From: an uncultured Eubacteriales bacterium
GTDB lineage: Bacteria > Bacillota > Clostridia > Oscillospirales > Acutalibacteraceae
Assembly: GCA_934463265.1 (NCBI GenBank)
Contig: CAKSIU010000003.1
Coordinates: 1 to 64,000, forward strand
Length of the DNA: 64,000 nucleotides
Direction: 5' to 3'
Made by a program: the position numbers and the translations under genes. Below are positions 1-8,563 of this stretch, one piece after another (the first letter of the stretch is position 1; each line of letters opens with the position of its first letter). The notes below the pieces were generated by a model, which was not told the origin of the DNA, ran no database searches, and saw only the letters and a program-made list of their open reading frames with translations.

Positions 1-73
<73 letters not shown>

Positions 74-118
74 ACATCATTTATATTAACTTTTTTATCA
101 TCTTTCGCAACAGTTGAT

Positions 119-147
119 ATTATATCACCTAAAAAAATTTTTTGCAA
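119..147 (-). promoter_or_regulatory. Promoter of tRNA-Ala
   Basis: On the minus strand TTGCAA (142-147) and a perfect TATAAT (119-124) are separated by 17 bases. Transcription would start near 112, giving a pre-tRNA leader of about 40 bases. Confidence 0.65.
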
Positions 148-266
148 GTACTTTTTTACAATTTTTTTAATTTATTTAACTTTTAATTGCTGGTAAAATG
201 CGATTGCTCTAGCCGCAAAAAAATAGTATACTACCTATATAAAGTTTTTTTAAGGAGCTTATACTT

Positions 267-1973
267 ATGGATGAAAATGAAAAATATTTTCTGTGGAAAA
301 ATCAAAATCTTGCTGACAATGATTTGATTGACGAATTAAACTCTATACGTGAAAATTCTGAAGAAATAAAAGACAGATTTTATAAAGATTTAACATTCGG
401 AACCGGCGGACTTCGTGGCATAATCGGCGCAGGAACCAATCGAATAAATGTATATACCATAGCAAAAGCTACCCAGGGTCTGGCCAATTATTTAAAGAAA
501 AATTTTTTAAGTGCCAAAGTTGCCATCGCTTACGACAGCAGAATTAAATCTGACCTATTCGCAAAAGAAGCTGCGCGAGTCTTGGCGGCGAACAATATAA
601 AAGTTTTTATATACAAAGAGCTTATGCCAACTCCTGCGTTATCTTTTGCCGTGCGCCATTTAAAATGTCATGCCGGTATCGTAATCACCGCCAGCCACAA
701 TCCCGCCGAATACAACGGTTATAAAGTTTACGGCAGCGATGGATGTCAAATAACGCTAGATGCTGCAGATGCTATTCTTAAGGAAATTAATAAAATTGAC
801 ATTTTTAATGACGTCAAGCGCATTAGCTTCGATGAGGCTGTTGACAAAAAAACTATAAATTACATAGAAGAAAATGATATTCAATCGTTTATCAGCGCCG
901 TTAGTGCCCAAGCTTTGAATAAAAATCTTGCGAACAAAGAAAATTTAAATATAGTTTATACACCACTTAATGGGTCCGGACTTAAATGCGTGACTAAAAC
1001 TTTAAAAATGAACGGTTTTTCTAACATAAATGTGGTATCTTCGCAAGAGAAGCCCGACGGAAATTTCCCTACTTGTCCGTATCCCAATCCTGAAATTAAA
1101 GAAGCACTACAAGAAGGCCTAAATTTATGCCAAAAAACTAACGCAGATATTCTTCTCGCTACCGACCCAGACTGCGACCGCGTTGGAATTGCAGTAAAAT
1201 ATCAAAATGAATACCAACTCCTTTCCGGCAACGAAGTCGGCGTGCTTTTATTCGATTACATATGCAAAATGCGTTTAAAAAACAAAACTATGCCATCAAA
1301 TCCCGTTTGCATAAAAACTATTGTCACTATCGACATGATTTATCCTATTGCACAAAAATATGGGGTAAAAATAATCGACGTTTTAACCGGCTTTAAATTT
1401 ATCGGTGAACAAATCGGGCTGCTAGAAAAAATCGGCCACGAAAAGCAATATATCTTTGGTTTTGAAGAAAGTTATGGATATCTTTCTGGCGCTCATGTGC
1501 GCGATAAAGACGCTGTAAATGCTTCACTTTTAATCTGCGAAATGACAACCTTTTATAAAAATCAAAACTTGAGTCTAGTTGAAGTCCTTAATAAACTATA
1601 TCAAGAATTCGGCTATTATAAAAATGTTTTAAAAAGCTTCACTTTTAAGGGTATAAGCGGATTGGAAAAAATGCAGTCTATCATGATACAACTGCGTGAA
1701 AATCCGCCGACAAGTCTAAATGGAAAAAATATTCTGTGTCTTTGTGATTACCTAAATCGAGTCAAAATTTTTAATAATTGCAATAAAGAACCTATAAATC
1801 TTCCAGCTTCTGACGTTTTAAAATTTGAACTTGCTGACAACATTTCAATAGTGATTCGGCCTTCCGGAACCGAGCCCAAATTAAAAGTATACATATCCGT
1901 TGTCGCAAGCACTAAAGAGAATTCTGATGAACTCGCGCTTTCTTTTTGCAAATACTTTGAAAACTTATTTTAA
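267..1973 (+). CDS. pgcA: Phospho-sugar mutase (alpha-phosphoglucomutase family)
   Basis: This cytoplasmic enzyme should interconvert hexose 1-phosphate and hexose 6-phosphate, feeding UDP-glucose and cell-envelope sugar synthesis. The 568 residues match the length of the Bacillus PgcA-type family. All family landmarks are visible: GTGGLRG near residue 45, the phosphoserine loop TASHNP at 141-146 (Ser143), the metal-binding DPDCDR motif, the sugar-specificity loop GFEESYG, and the C-terminal phosphate-binding RPSGTEPK. The ATG at 267 is preceded by AAGGAG. The gene stands alone and ends at a bidirectional hairpin shared with the convergent dehydratase gene. Glucose versus mannose preference cannot be settled from sequence alone. 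Phosphopentomutase-like activity is a less likely alternative. Confidence 0.85.
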   Translation: MDENEKYFLWKNQNLADNDLIDELNSIRENSEEIKDRFYKDLTFGTGGLRGIIGAGTNRINVYTIAKATQGLANYLKKNFLSAKVAIAYDSRIKSDLFAKEAARVLAANNIKVFIYKELMPTPALSFAVRHLKCHAGIVITASHNPAEYNGYKVYGSDGCQITLDAADAILKEINKIDIFNDVKRISFDEAVDKKTINYIEENDIQSFISAVSAQALNKNLANKENLNIVYTPLNGSGLKCVTKTLKMNGFSNINVVSSQEKPDGNFPTCPYPNPEIKEALQEGLNLCQKTNADILLATDPDCDRVGIAVKYQNEYQLLSGNEVGVLLFDYICKMRLKNKTMPSNPVCIKTIVTIDMIYPIAQKYGVKIIDVLTGFKFIGEQIGLLEKIGHEKQYIFGFEESYGYLSGAHVRDKDAVNASLLICEMTTFYKNQNLSLVEVLNKLYQEFGYYKNVLKSFTFKGISGLEKMQSIMIQLRENPPTSLNGKNILCLCDYLNRVKIFNNCNKEPINLPASDVLKFELADNISIVIRPSGTEPKLKVYISVVASTKENSDELALSFCKYFENLF

Positions 1974-1979
1974 AATAAA

Positions 1980-2021
1980 AAAAGCAGTTTTTTGGAATTA
2001 GTGTCTCCAAAACTGCTTTTA
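1980..2021. terminator. Bidirectional terminator
   Basis: An AAAAGCAGTTTT arm and its complement AAAACTGCTTTT enclose a small GGA/TCC-closed loop. It lies between two convergent genes, with A/T runs on both sides suitable for termination in either direction. Confidence 0.75.
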
Positions 2022-2030
2022 AATTTTATT

Positions 2031-3908
2031 TCAACGAGCACTTTTTAAAGTCTCTTTTGCTTTATTCAACTTGTGATTGAACGTCGGAACCATTTTCATT
2101 AAGGTTTTTTCTATCATAACTTCGTCATTAGACTGAGAAAAGTCGTAAAGAAGCTTTAACTGCTCATTAAACTCATTCTGGTCAAACTCTATTGAGCTGC
2201 CTATATAGATTTTTTTATTTTTAGTTTTCTTCATTCCCTCCTCGTTCATAAGCAACTCTTCAAATAATTTTTCGCCCGGTCTAAGTCCGGTATACTCTAT
2301 TTTTATGTCTTTATTCGGCACAAGTCCTGACAATCTTATCAAATTTTCGGCTAAATCTTTTATCTTGACCGGCTCACCCATGTCGAGAACAAAAATTTCT
2401 CCACCTTTTGCAAAGCCTCCAGCCGTCAAAACCAGTGAAACTGCCTCTTGAATTGTCATAAAATATCGTATAATTTCCGGATGTGTTACAGTAACAGGTC
2501 CCCCTTGTTTTATTTGCTCTTTAAACAATGGAATAACTGAGCCATTTGACCCCAGCACATTGCCAAATCGCACTGCAACAAAATTAGTTTTGCTAATTTT
2601 GTCCATATTTTGAACTATCATTTCGCAAATTCTCTTCGTAGCTCCCATTATATTTGTAGGGTTCACGGCTTTGTCAGTAGAAATTAGTACAAAAGTTTTT
2701 ACATTGTATTTATCTGCCATAGAGACCACATTCAATGTTCCAAAGACATTGTTTTTCACAGCTTCTTCTGGATTATATTCCATTAAAGGTACATGCTTGT
2801 GTGCTGCTGCATGAAAAATTACATCTATGTGTTTTTCTTTAAATATTTTTTCAAGTTTTGTTTTATCTCGAATTGAAGCAATCTGAACTTCGAAGTTCAA
2901 TTTATTTCCGTATTCTCGAACTAATTCCTGCTGAATTTCATACGCATTGTTTTCATATATATCCAAAATTATGAGGTTTTTAGGTGATAATTTTGCGATT
3001 TGACGGCACAACTCTGAACCAATAGAACCACCGCCCCCTGTAACCATAACTACATTATCGTGGATGTATTTACCATATTTTTCTGTTTCAAATATAATTG
3101 GTTCTCTGCCAAGTAAATCTTCGACTTCAACCTGACGTATTTCATCGGTAACAGGCTTGCTGGACGTGACCAAATTGTAAATATTGGGAACAATTTTCAC
3201 TTCCAAATTTGTTCGCGCACATATATCCAAAATTCGCTTTTTTTCATTCATTGGAAGTGCAGCTATTGCAAAAAGTATTACTTCTATATCATATTTTTCA
3301 CAAACATATGGAATTTCGCTTGTAGAGCCCACTACTTTTAAACCTGAAATTCTTCTTCCTATTTTTTCATTGTCGTCATCAACCAAACAAACCGGAACAT
3401 AGCTATTGTCCGGCGACTTCGAAAATTCAGATATCATCAGTAAAGCAGCTTCTCCTGCGCCAACCACCAACATTCTTCTTTTGGCTTTGTTTGGAAAATT
3501 TTTGCGCTCCATTACCCTATCAATCCTGTAAACAAACCTAAACATAAACATTACAAATGTAGAAAGAATTGCTTGCAAAACGAAAGTCCTGATGCCCAAA
3601 TGTATATCAAAAGAAAGAGTACAAGCGCAAAATAAAAAATTAGCTACAACCGACGCTAGACCAACATAAAAAAAGTCTTCTATAGCCGCATACCGCCAAA
3701 TTTTATCGTAGAGTCTAAATAAGACAAACACAGTGGTAAAGCAGATATTTAAAATTATTAAACTTTTTAAAAATTCGGATTCATAACCTTTTAGCGAAAA
3801 ACAGTTTCTATTTATCGCAAAGGAAAAATAAAATGAAAAATTCCAAATTACAAAGTCGCAAAAAAACAGAAGATATTTTCGGAGTCTTTTTAACTTGTTG
3901 TACAACAT
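2031..3908 (-). CDS. Membrane-bound nucleotide-sugar 4,6-dehydratase (PglF/CapD/EpsC family)
   Basis: This 625-residue protein has the two-part structure of the PglF/CapD/WbpM family. Four hydrophobic membrane segments lie in about the first 125 residues. A CoA-binding-like Rossmann region follows (GAGEAA near 150). The catalytic short-chain dehydrogenase domain starts with GGGGSIGSE at 291-299 and includes the STDKAVNPTN and MGATKR motifs, in which Met replaces the usual catalytic Tyr, as is normal for this family. Such enzymes convert UDP-GlcNAc to the 4-keto-6-deoxy sugar that starts amino-sugar (bacillosamine-type) synthesis at the membrane. An aminotransferase and a phosphosugar transferase that could use the product lie 22-24 kb away (26.2-28.2 kb). 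The exact sugar and stereochemistry are inference. Confidence 0.88.
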   Translation of the reverse strand: MLYNKLKRLRKYLLFFCDFVIWNFSFYFSFAINRNCFSLKGYESEFLKSLIILNICFTTVFVLFRLYDKIWRYAAIEDFFYVGLASVVANFLFCACTLSFDIHLGIRTFVLQAILSTFVMFMFRFVYRIDRVMERKNFPNKAKRRMLVVGAGEAALLMISEFSKSPDNSYVPVCLVDDDNEKIGRRISGLKVVGSTSEIPYVCEKYDIEVILFAIAALPMNEKKRILDICARTNLEVKIVPNIYNLVTSSKPVTDEIRQVEVEDLLGREPIIFETEKYGKYIHDNVVMVTGGGGSIGSELCRQIAKLSPKNLIILDIYENNAYEIQQELVREYGNKLNFEVQIASIRDKTKLEKIFKEKHIDVIFHAAAHKHVPLMEYNPEEAVKNNVFGTLNVVSMADKYNVKTFVLISTDKAVNPTNIMGATKRICEMIVQNMDKISKTNFVAVRFGNVLGSNGSVIPLFKEQIKQGGPVTVTHPEIIRYFMTIQEAVSLVLTAGGFAKGGEIFVLDMGEPVKIKDLAENLIRLSGLVPNKDIKIEYTGLRPGEKLFEELLMNEEGMKKTKNKKIYIGSSIEFDQNEFNEQLKLLYDFSQSNDEVMIEKTLMKMVPTFNHKLNKAKETLKSAR

Positions 3909-4003
3909 AATAAACTTTCACCATACTTTAAACGTAATATACGCGATAAAATCACATATAGAAAAGTATATACTAACCGGATATTTTTTTCAAGATTTTC
4001 AAT

Positions 4004-5074
4004 TTATTTACTTAAACTCGGCTCTTTAAAGTCAAATTGCCTGTAAAACTGCTTGCTTTCGGAAACTCTTTTTACTGCTGATTGATTTTTAGCCAATAAT
4101 TTTACGATATCATACAAATCAACCCATATTTCGTTATTGCACTCTTTTTGAGATTCGTCAAAAATAAGTTCCAACCCAACGTGCAGATGGCTGGTTTCTA
4201 TGTTATTTACGTTTTCATTTGGACTGTAGCCTGTTCTTCCAACATAACCTATTACATCGCCGGCTTTCACAACTTTCCCCTCGCAAAGTTCTTCGTGAAA
4301 TGGTTTATCTTTTCTTAAATGGGCATAATAATAATATCTTTTTTTGTCAAAACTTCGAACCCCAACGCGCCAGCCTCCATATTGATTCCAGCCCATTATT
4401 TCTACTGTTCCTGATTCTATTGCAATCACCGGCGTGCCAACTGCTGCCATCATGTCGTGTCCCAAATGAGGACGTGCGTAACCATAACTTCTTGCTGCAC
4501 CAAAATCCGCATAATGCTGATATGGAAAAGTCTTTGCTATTGGCAAAAATGCTTTTAATCCGTATTTATCTTCAAATATTGGCTCTCCGTTTTCATTTGT
4601 GTCGACCTGTATGCTGTAATCACCTATAAATTCTCCTAAAACGGCTGTATAAACCTCTTTATAATACTTAAAATATTTCATTTTTTCTGTGAGTTCATCT
4701 ATGCTTTTGCCATTATTTAACTCCGAAACTACCGAATCCATGTCTTTTACCTTATAATGATTTTTAAAATCTCCACCGTACTTTGCTGACAAATACGCCA
4801 AAACATCTGTCCAATTTATCTTAATTTCTTTGTCGTGACTTTCTATATCAATTTTCATTGCTTTATCCAAAACTTCATATGGAATATTAAACTCTGCATA
4901 CTTTATAAAGTCTTTTTTTCCTTCGTTATCTTCAATTTGTTCGGTTTCATTTACCGCCATAACTCCTTTATCTCTGTTTTTGTTGCTCAAAGAAAATATT
5001 CCCACAATTACTGGTATTACCAACACTAAAAATGCCATTCCGACATACTTTCTATTTAAAATTTTATAAATCAC
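4004..5074 (-). CDS. Membrane-anchored M23 (LytM) family peptidase
   Basis: The protein has one N-terminal membrane segment (about residues 13-30), then a spacer, then a C-terminal M23 peptidase domain. The zinc-site pattern is visible as HLGHD followed about 100 residues later by SHLHVG, with AHL between them. M23 enzymes are endopeptidases that cut peptide cross-links of peptidoglycan on the outer face of the membrane. The start is GTG at 5074, after GGGTGATG. The gene is monocistronic and divergent from the DUF1292 gene. The TM-spacer-M23 layout resembles SpoIIQ-type or cell-division LytM factors, but there is not enough here to name a role. Confidence 0.82.
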   Translation of the reverse strand: MIYKILNRKYVGMAFLVLVIPVIVGIFSLSNKNRDKGVMAVNETEQIEDNEGKKDFIKYAEFNIPYEVLDKAMKIDIESHDKEIKINWTDVLAYLSAKYGGDFKNHYKVKDMDSVVSELNNGKSIDELTEKMKYFKYYKEVYTAVLGEFIGDYSIQVDTNENGEPIFEDKYGLKAFLPIAKTFPYQHYADFGAARSYGYARPHLGHDMMAAVGTPVIAIESGTVEIMGWNQYGGWRVGVRSFDKKRYYYYAHLRKDKPFHEELCEGKVVKAGDVIGYVGRTGYSPNENVNNIETSHLHVGLELIFDESQKECNNEIWVDLYDIVKLLAKNQSAVKRVSESKQFYRQFDFKEPSLSK

Positions 5075-5219
5075 TTCATCACCCGCAATTGAATAATATA
5101 TTGTATGTATATTCTTAAAGCCAATACTTATGCTTCGCTTTCTATTTTCCTGTTGACTAATCTCTAATAAACTTGTAGAATTAATTATAGTAAACCATTT
5201 TACTTAGGAGTTGAATTTT

Positions 5220-5528
5220 ATGAACAATGAATTTGCTGCAGATTTAATCACGCTTATTGACGACGAAGGTACCGAACATTCCTTTGAAATACTAGATGTA
5301 ATAGAAAATGACGACGGCTGTTTTTATGCTCTGCTTCCTAGCAGTGACAGTGATAATGACAATCTTTCTGACAACTCCTCATATTATATCTTTGAGGTAA
5401 TTGATGAAAACGGTGAACAGGTTTTAGCTGAGGTTGAAGACGATTCTTTATTAAAAAAATTAGCTGATTCTTTTGAGGCTAGGTTTGAAGATATGTATGG
5501 TCACAATGAAAGCACAGAAAATTTTTAG
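5220..5528 (+). CDS. DUF1292 family protein
   Basis: A 102-residue, very acidic protein of the DUF1292 (YrzB-like) family. It begins with the typical pattern of a short lead-in followed by ITLIDDEGTEHSFEIL and continues with an acidic Ser/Asp-rich loop and YYIFEV. The start is the ATG at 5220, which sits 9 bases after AGGAG. An in-frame TTG at 5211 overlaps the ribosome binding site and is rejected. The family has no defined biochemical function. In many Firmicutes it lies near yrrK/mreB-type housekeeping genes, but here it stands just upstream of a structured RNA. Confidence 0.8.
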   Translation: MNNEFAADLITLIDDEGTEHSFEILDVIENDDGCFYALLPSSDSDNDNLSDNSSYYIFEVIDENGEQVLAEVEDDSLLKKLADSFEARFEDMYGHNESTENF

Positions 5529-5547
5529 TCGTTTTACAGCAAAACAC

Positions 5548-5576
5548 TTTACTTATTCATTTTTTTGTGTTATAAT
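5548..5576 (+). promoter_or_regulatory. Promoter of the 5.6-kb structured RNA
   Basis: TTTACT (5548-5553), a 17-base spacer and a perfect TATAAT (5571-5576) predict a start near 5583, immediately before the folded RNA. The promoter begins 20 bases after the DUF1292 stop codon. Confidence 0.7.
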
Positions 5577-5582
5577 TGCAAT

Positions 5583-5778
5583 ATAAACCGTTCCTGCCCG
5601 ATTCGCGGACCGTGTTATATAACCCTACAAACTTATGATAGGGAGCTTTGCTCTCTAGGTGAATTGCAGACCTCCCGATTTTTTCGGACGAAGGGAGCGT
5701 GAAGCCTATAGGCGGGCACCCACCTGCTTTGTGGTAGGCAGGTTATCATAAACACGTTACGGTCGGGCGGGGTTTTTA
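5583..5778 (+). ncRNA. Structured non-coding RNA of about 195 nt (possible raiA-motif or 6S-type RNA)
   Basis: The segment has its own promoter, no sensible reading frame, and ends in GGTTTTT. A long closing helix pairs CCTGCCCGA and CGTGTT near 5593-5616 with AACACG and TCGGGCGGG near 5751-5771, and continues as TTATATAACC (5615-5624) with GGTTATCATAA (5741-5751). Inside it are several short hairpins: CCCTA/TAGGG, GAGC/GCTC, AGGT/ACCT, CCGA/TCGG and ACCTGC/GCAGGT. GC content is well above the surrounding sequence, as expected for a selected RNA. A many-hairpin core inside one closing helix does not look like the rod of 6S RNA. It is more like large conserved Firmicutes RNAs such as the raiA motif. 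Family assignment is inference; an independent structured RNA is well supported. Confidence 0.7.
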
Positions 5779-5792
5779 TTTATCAAAAAGAA

Positions 5793-5826
5793 AGAGGCAC
5801 TTTGCAAAATTTTTGTAAAGTGCCTT
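5793..5826. terminator. Terminator hairpin of the TSCPD gene
   Basis: GGCACTTTGCAAA pairs with TTTGTAAAGTGCC (one G-U pair) around a 4-base loop. It lies just downstream of the minus-strand TSCPD gene and can also back up termination of the upstream RNA. Confidence 0.65.
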
Positions 5827-5861
5827 TAAAAGTGCCTTTAATTATATTCTTTTAATATTAT

Positions 5862-6116
5862 TTAATTTGCAACAGACATTACTTCTTCCAAAGCTTTCGC
5901 CAGTTGGTCCGGGCATGATGTTCCTCGTCCGGCACAATCTATGCCTTTGCACTTTTTTATAACGTCCTCAATTTTCATTCCTCTTACCAGCGATGCAATT
6001 CCTTGAGTATTTCCGCTACATCCTCCAATAAATTTAACGTCATTTATTACTCCGTTCTCAACATCAATTACTATTTTACGCGAACAAGTTCCTTTTGTAT
6101 CATAAGTATAAACCAT
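5862..6116 (-). CDS. TSCPD domain-containing protein (TIGR03905 type)
   Basis: An 84-residue protein that is almost entirely a TSCPD domain. The features are the CSRKI start strand, the GGCSGN turn, the CKGIDC segment and the closing GRGTSCPDQLAKAL. The domain occurs as the C-terminal part of class II ribonucleotide reductases and as a free-standing protein. The spaced cysteines suggest metal or Fe-S binding, but no reaction is established for the stand-alone form. The ATG follows GGAGG closely. The gene is monocistronic. Confidence 0.85.
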   Translation of the reverse strand: MVYTYDTKGTCSRKIVIDVENGVINDVKFIGGCSGNTQGIASLVRGMKIEDVIKKCKGIDCAGRGTSCPDQLAKALEEVMSVAN

Positions 6117-6310
6117 AAATTGCCTCCTAAAATTATAGTTTTTATTAATAAATTAATAAAAAATTTTGTTTTTGTCCTTTTGATATTTATTATTTAGATA
6201 AATGCATTATATATTAGCTAAGTTTCGTTGTCAATCTTATTTTTTTATTTACAAAATACCTCTTATAATTTTGTCTAATTTATGTTATAATATGTTCGAG
6301 GTGTTAAAAA

Positions 6311-7309
6311 ATGAACCTATCTATTAATTGCGGTACTTGGAATTCTATCTTCGCTATTCCTTGTGACGTCGTTGACAAACATATAAAATTAGCCGGTTCG
6401 GCTCAGTTAAAAGTACTTTTATTCATCTTGCGCTACGCCGGTCAAAATATCTCTACCGACAAAATCGCTACGGCTCTTTCTATGGACGAGCTTGACGTTA
6501 AAGACTCTATGCAATACTGGATTGAAACTAAAGTTATATCTGTTCCTGATTCAAGTTTGGAAGAAAAAAATGAGGTTAAAAAGGAAGTCTTGCACTCTAA
6601 AAACAATATATGCGATGAAGAAAAAGCAGTTACTGCTACAAATTTCAAAAAATTTCCTACGCGAATAGAGAAACCAGATTCTGCTTTTGTTGCAAGACGT
6701 ATAAACGATTCTGAGGAAATTTCTTTTTTAATGCAAGAAGCTCAGGTTATCCTTTCAAGACCAATTTCAACCGGAGAAAGCGCTATTTTATTAATGCTGC
6801 ATGACTCCGACGGACTTCCTATTGACGTGATTATTATGATTATGCAATATGCTGTCAGCGTTGGGAAGGGAAATATAAAATATATTGAAAGAATAGCTAT
6901 ATCCTGGGCTAATGAAGAAATTGATACTGTCGAAAAAGCAGAAAATAAAATTCGAGCTTTAGAAAGTTATCGTAAGGCGTGGTCCTCTCTCGAAAAAATT
7001 ATCGGTATTGAGCATCGGTCTCCTTCTTCAAAAGAAGACGAGGCCGCTAATCGTTGGATTAATGTCTGGAAAATTCCTGAGAACTTAATAAAAGAAGCTT
7101 ATGACCGTTGTGTTAATGCTAAGGGTAAGTATATTTTAAGTTATATGGATGGAATAATAAAAAATTGGTACAATAACGGCATAAAAACGCTTGAACAAGC
7201 TCTTGATGAGGATAAATTTAAAAAATCGTCTCAAAATAAGCAAGGACAAAATAATGATTTTACTTCTTACAACATAGATGAATATGAACGCAATTATATG
7301 TACATATAA
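6311..7309 (+). CDS. DnaD domain replication protein (DnaB/DnaD-like)
   Basis: This 332-residue protein has an N-terminal winged-helix-like region (about 25-80) and a C-terminal DnaD domain. The second half ends in the family signature of an aromatic-rich helix (IIKNWYNNGI). DnaD-domain proteins help open DNA and recruit the helicase loader during initiation and restart of replication. The gene is followed 11 bases later by the DnaI-like ATPase gene, in the same operon, which is the usual clostridial arrangement and supports a primosome role. Start is ATG after GAGGTG. It could be called either DnaB-like or DnaD-like. Confidence 0.82.
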   Translation: MNLSINCGTWNSIFAIPCDVVDKHIKLAGSAQLKVLLFILRYAGQNISTDKIATALSMDELDVKDSMQYWIETKVISVPDSSLEEKNEVKKEVLHSKNNICDEEKAVTATNFKKFPTRIEKPDSAFVARRINDSEEISFLMQEAQVILSRPISTGESAILLMLHDSDGLPIDVIIMIMQYAVSVGKGNIKYIERIAISWANEEIDTVEKAENKIRALESYRKAWSSLEKIIGIEHRSPSSKEDEAANRWINVWKIPENLIKEAYDRCVNAKGKYILSYMDGIIKNWYNNGIKTLEQALDEDKFKKSSQNKQGQNNDFTSYNIDEYERNYMYI

Positions 7310-7320
7310 AGGAGATTTTT

Positions 7321-8307
7321 ATGAGTATTAAAGCCGAAACTTTGCTCCAGGCCGAGGCAGAACTTGAATCTTTGAGAAAATCTCAAATTGAAAAAAATGA
7401 AGTTAGAAAAAAACAGTTTTATAGAAAATTTAAACGAGCCAAAGACATTGAAGTTCAATTATCTCGCACAGCTATTGATTCCGCTAAAGCTATTTTATCG
7501 GGTGCTAACGCTAAAGAAAAACTTACTGAACTGAAAAATAAAAATTTGGCTTTACAAAAAGAGTTGGAGGCTTTGCTAATTGCTGCAAATTTACCGCTTG
7601 ACTATCTGGATTTAAAGTATAAGTGTAATAGTTGTAAAGATATGGGATACATTGACGGTGTTATGTGTGATTGTCTTAAAAATTTAATTAAAAAAATTAC
7701 TTATAGAAATTTAAATAAACTTTCGCCGTTATCTTTATCTACTTTTGAGGCTTTTAATATAGACTTTTACCCTGATAAAAACTCTGCTGATGGAGTAAAT
7801 GTAAAGTTACACATGGAGAAAATTTTTAATTTTTGCAAAAATTATGCGGATACTTTTAACAAAAAATCTGAAAATTTGTTTTTGCAGGGAGCTACGGGGC
7901 TTGGTAAAACTCATTTATCGTTGGCTATCGCAAATAGTGTAATAAACTCCGGGTATAATGTAATTTATACTTCTGCTCCGAATATTCTTTCTAAGCTGGA
8001 AAAGGAGCATTTTAATCATAATTTTCAGGACGAGGAGACTGAAAAGCATTTGATTGAATGTGAACTATTAATCTTAGATGACATCGGCACTGAGTTTCAG
8101 ACAAGCTTCTCTAGTGCGATGATTTACAACATTATCAATTCTAGAATTATGTTTCAAAAACCTACTATAATCAGCACAAATCTTTCTGTTAAAGAAATTC
8201 AATCTGCTTACTCCAAACGGTTAGTTTCCAGAATTATGGGTAGTTATAAGCGTCTTTTTTTCCTTGGAAATGACATTCGGCAATTTTTAAAAATGCCGAA
8301 TAAATAA
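7321..8307 (+). CDS. DnaI/DnaC-like helicase loader ATPase
   Basis: A 328-residue AAA+ protein with a long N-terminal coiled region. A zinc-ribbon-like cysteine set (C102, C105, C116, C118) follows, then Walker A GATGLGKT at 190-197 and Walker B LILDDIGTE. The zinc motif followed by AAA+ is the signature of DnaI-type loaders, which place the replicative helicase on DNA. It lies directly behind the DnaD-like gene (11-bp gap, AAAGGAG site), forming a two-gene helicase-loading operon that ends in a strong terminator. Confidence 0.85.
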   Translation: MSIKAETLLQAEAELESLRKSQIEKNEVRKKQFYRKFKRAKDIEVQLSRTAIDSAKAILSGANAKEKLTELKNKNLALQKELEALLIAANLPLDYLDLKYKCNSCKDMGYIDGVMCDCLKNLIKKITYRNLNKLSPLSLSTFEAFNIDFYPDKNSADGVNVKLHMEKIFNFCKNYADTFNKKSENLFLQGATGLGKTHLSLAIANSVINSGYNVIYTSAPNILSKLEKEHFNHNFQDEETEKHLIECELLILDDIGTEFQTSFSSAMIYNIINSRIMFQKPTIISTNLSVKEIQSAYSKRLVSRIMGSYKRLFFLGNDIRQFLKMPNK

Positions 8308-8322
8308 TTTTTTATAATATAT

Positions 8323-8367
8323 TATTGATTACTTTTTTGTAACGAAAAAAGTAATCAATATTTTTTT
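8323..8367 (+). terminator. Rho-independent terminator of the dnaD-dnaI operon
   Basis: A perfect 16-bp stem (8323-8338 with 8345-8360) with a 6-base loop is followed by a run of T. Confidence 0.85.
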
Positions 8368-8467
8368 AGCAAGACATAGCAATCTCATAACGCTTTTTTT
8401 GTGTGCATAAAAAAAATATTTGGGGCACAAAATTATAAATTTTAATAATTAATTTATAATTATACCA

Positions 8468-8534
8468 TTGACAAATCGGTCTTAAAGTGGTAAATTATAA
8501 TTAATGATTAGCACTCATGCTATTCGAGTGCTAA
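8468..8534 (+). promoter_or_regulatory. SigA-type promoter with CIRCE operator (HrcA binding site)
   Basis: TTGACA (8468-8473), a 17-base spacer and TAAATT form the promoter. The CIRCE operator TTAGCACTC (8508-8516), 9 bases, GAGTGCTAA (8526-8534) is a perfect inverted repeat lying a few bases downstream of the expected start. HrcA binding here would repress the whole hrcA-grpE-dnaK-dnaJ operon until heat or unfolded protein inactivates it. Confidence 0.95.
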
Positions 8535-8563
8535 TATTTTTTCATCCGGAAGGAGGTTTATCG

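Noticed and set aside
4219..4629. A 136-codon open frame on the plus strand over the M23 peptidase gene
   Set aside because: It is antisense to a well-supported peptidase domain, has no ribosome binding site and no domain.
5583..5778. Assignment of the structured RNA as SRP RNA, tmRNA or RNase P RNA
   Set aside because: The SRP GGAA-type apical loop, the tmRNA tag frame with tRNA-like ends and the RNase P conserved blocks are all absent.
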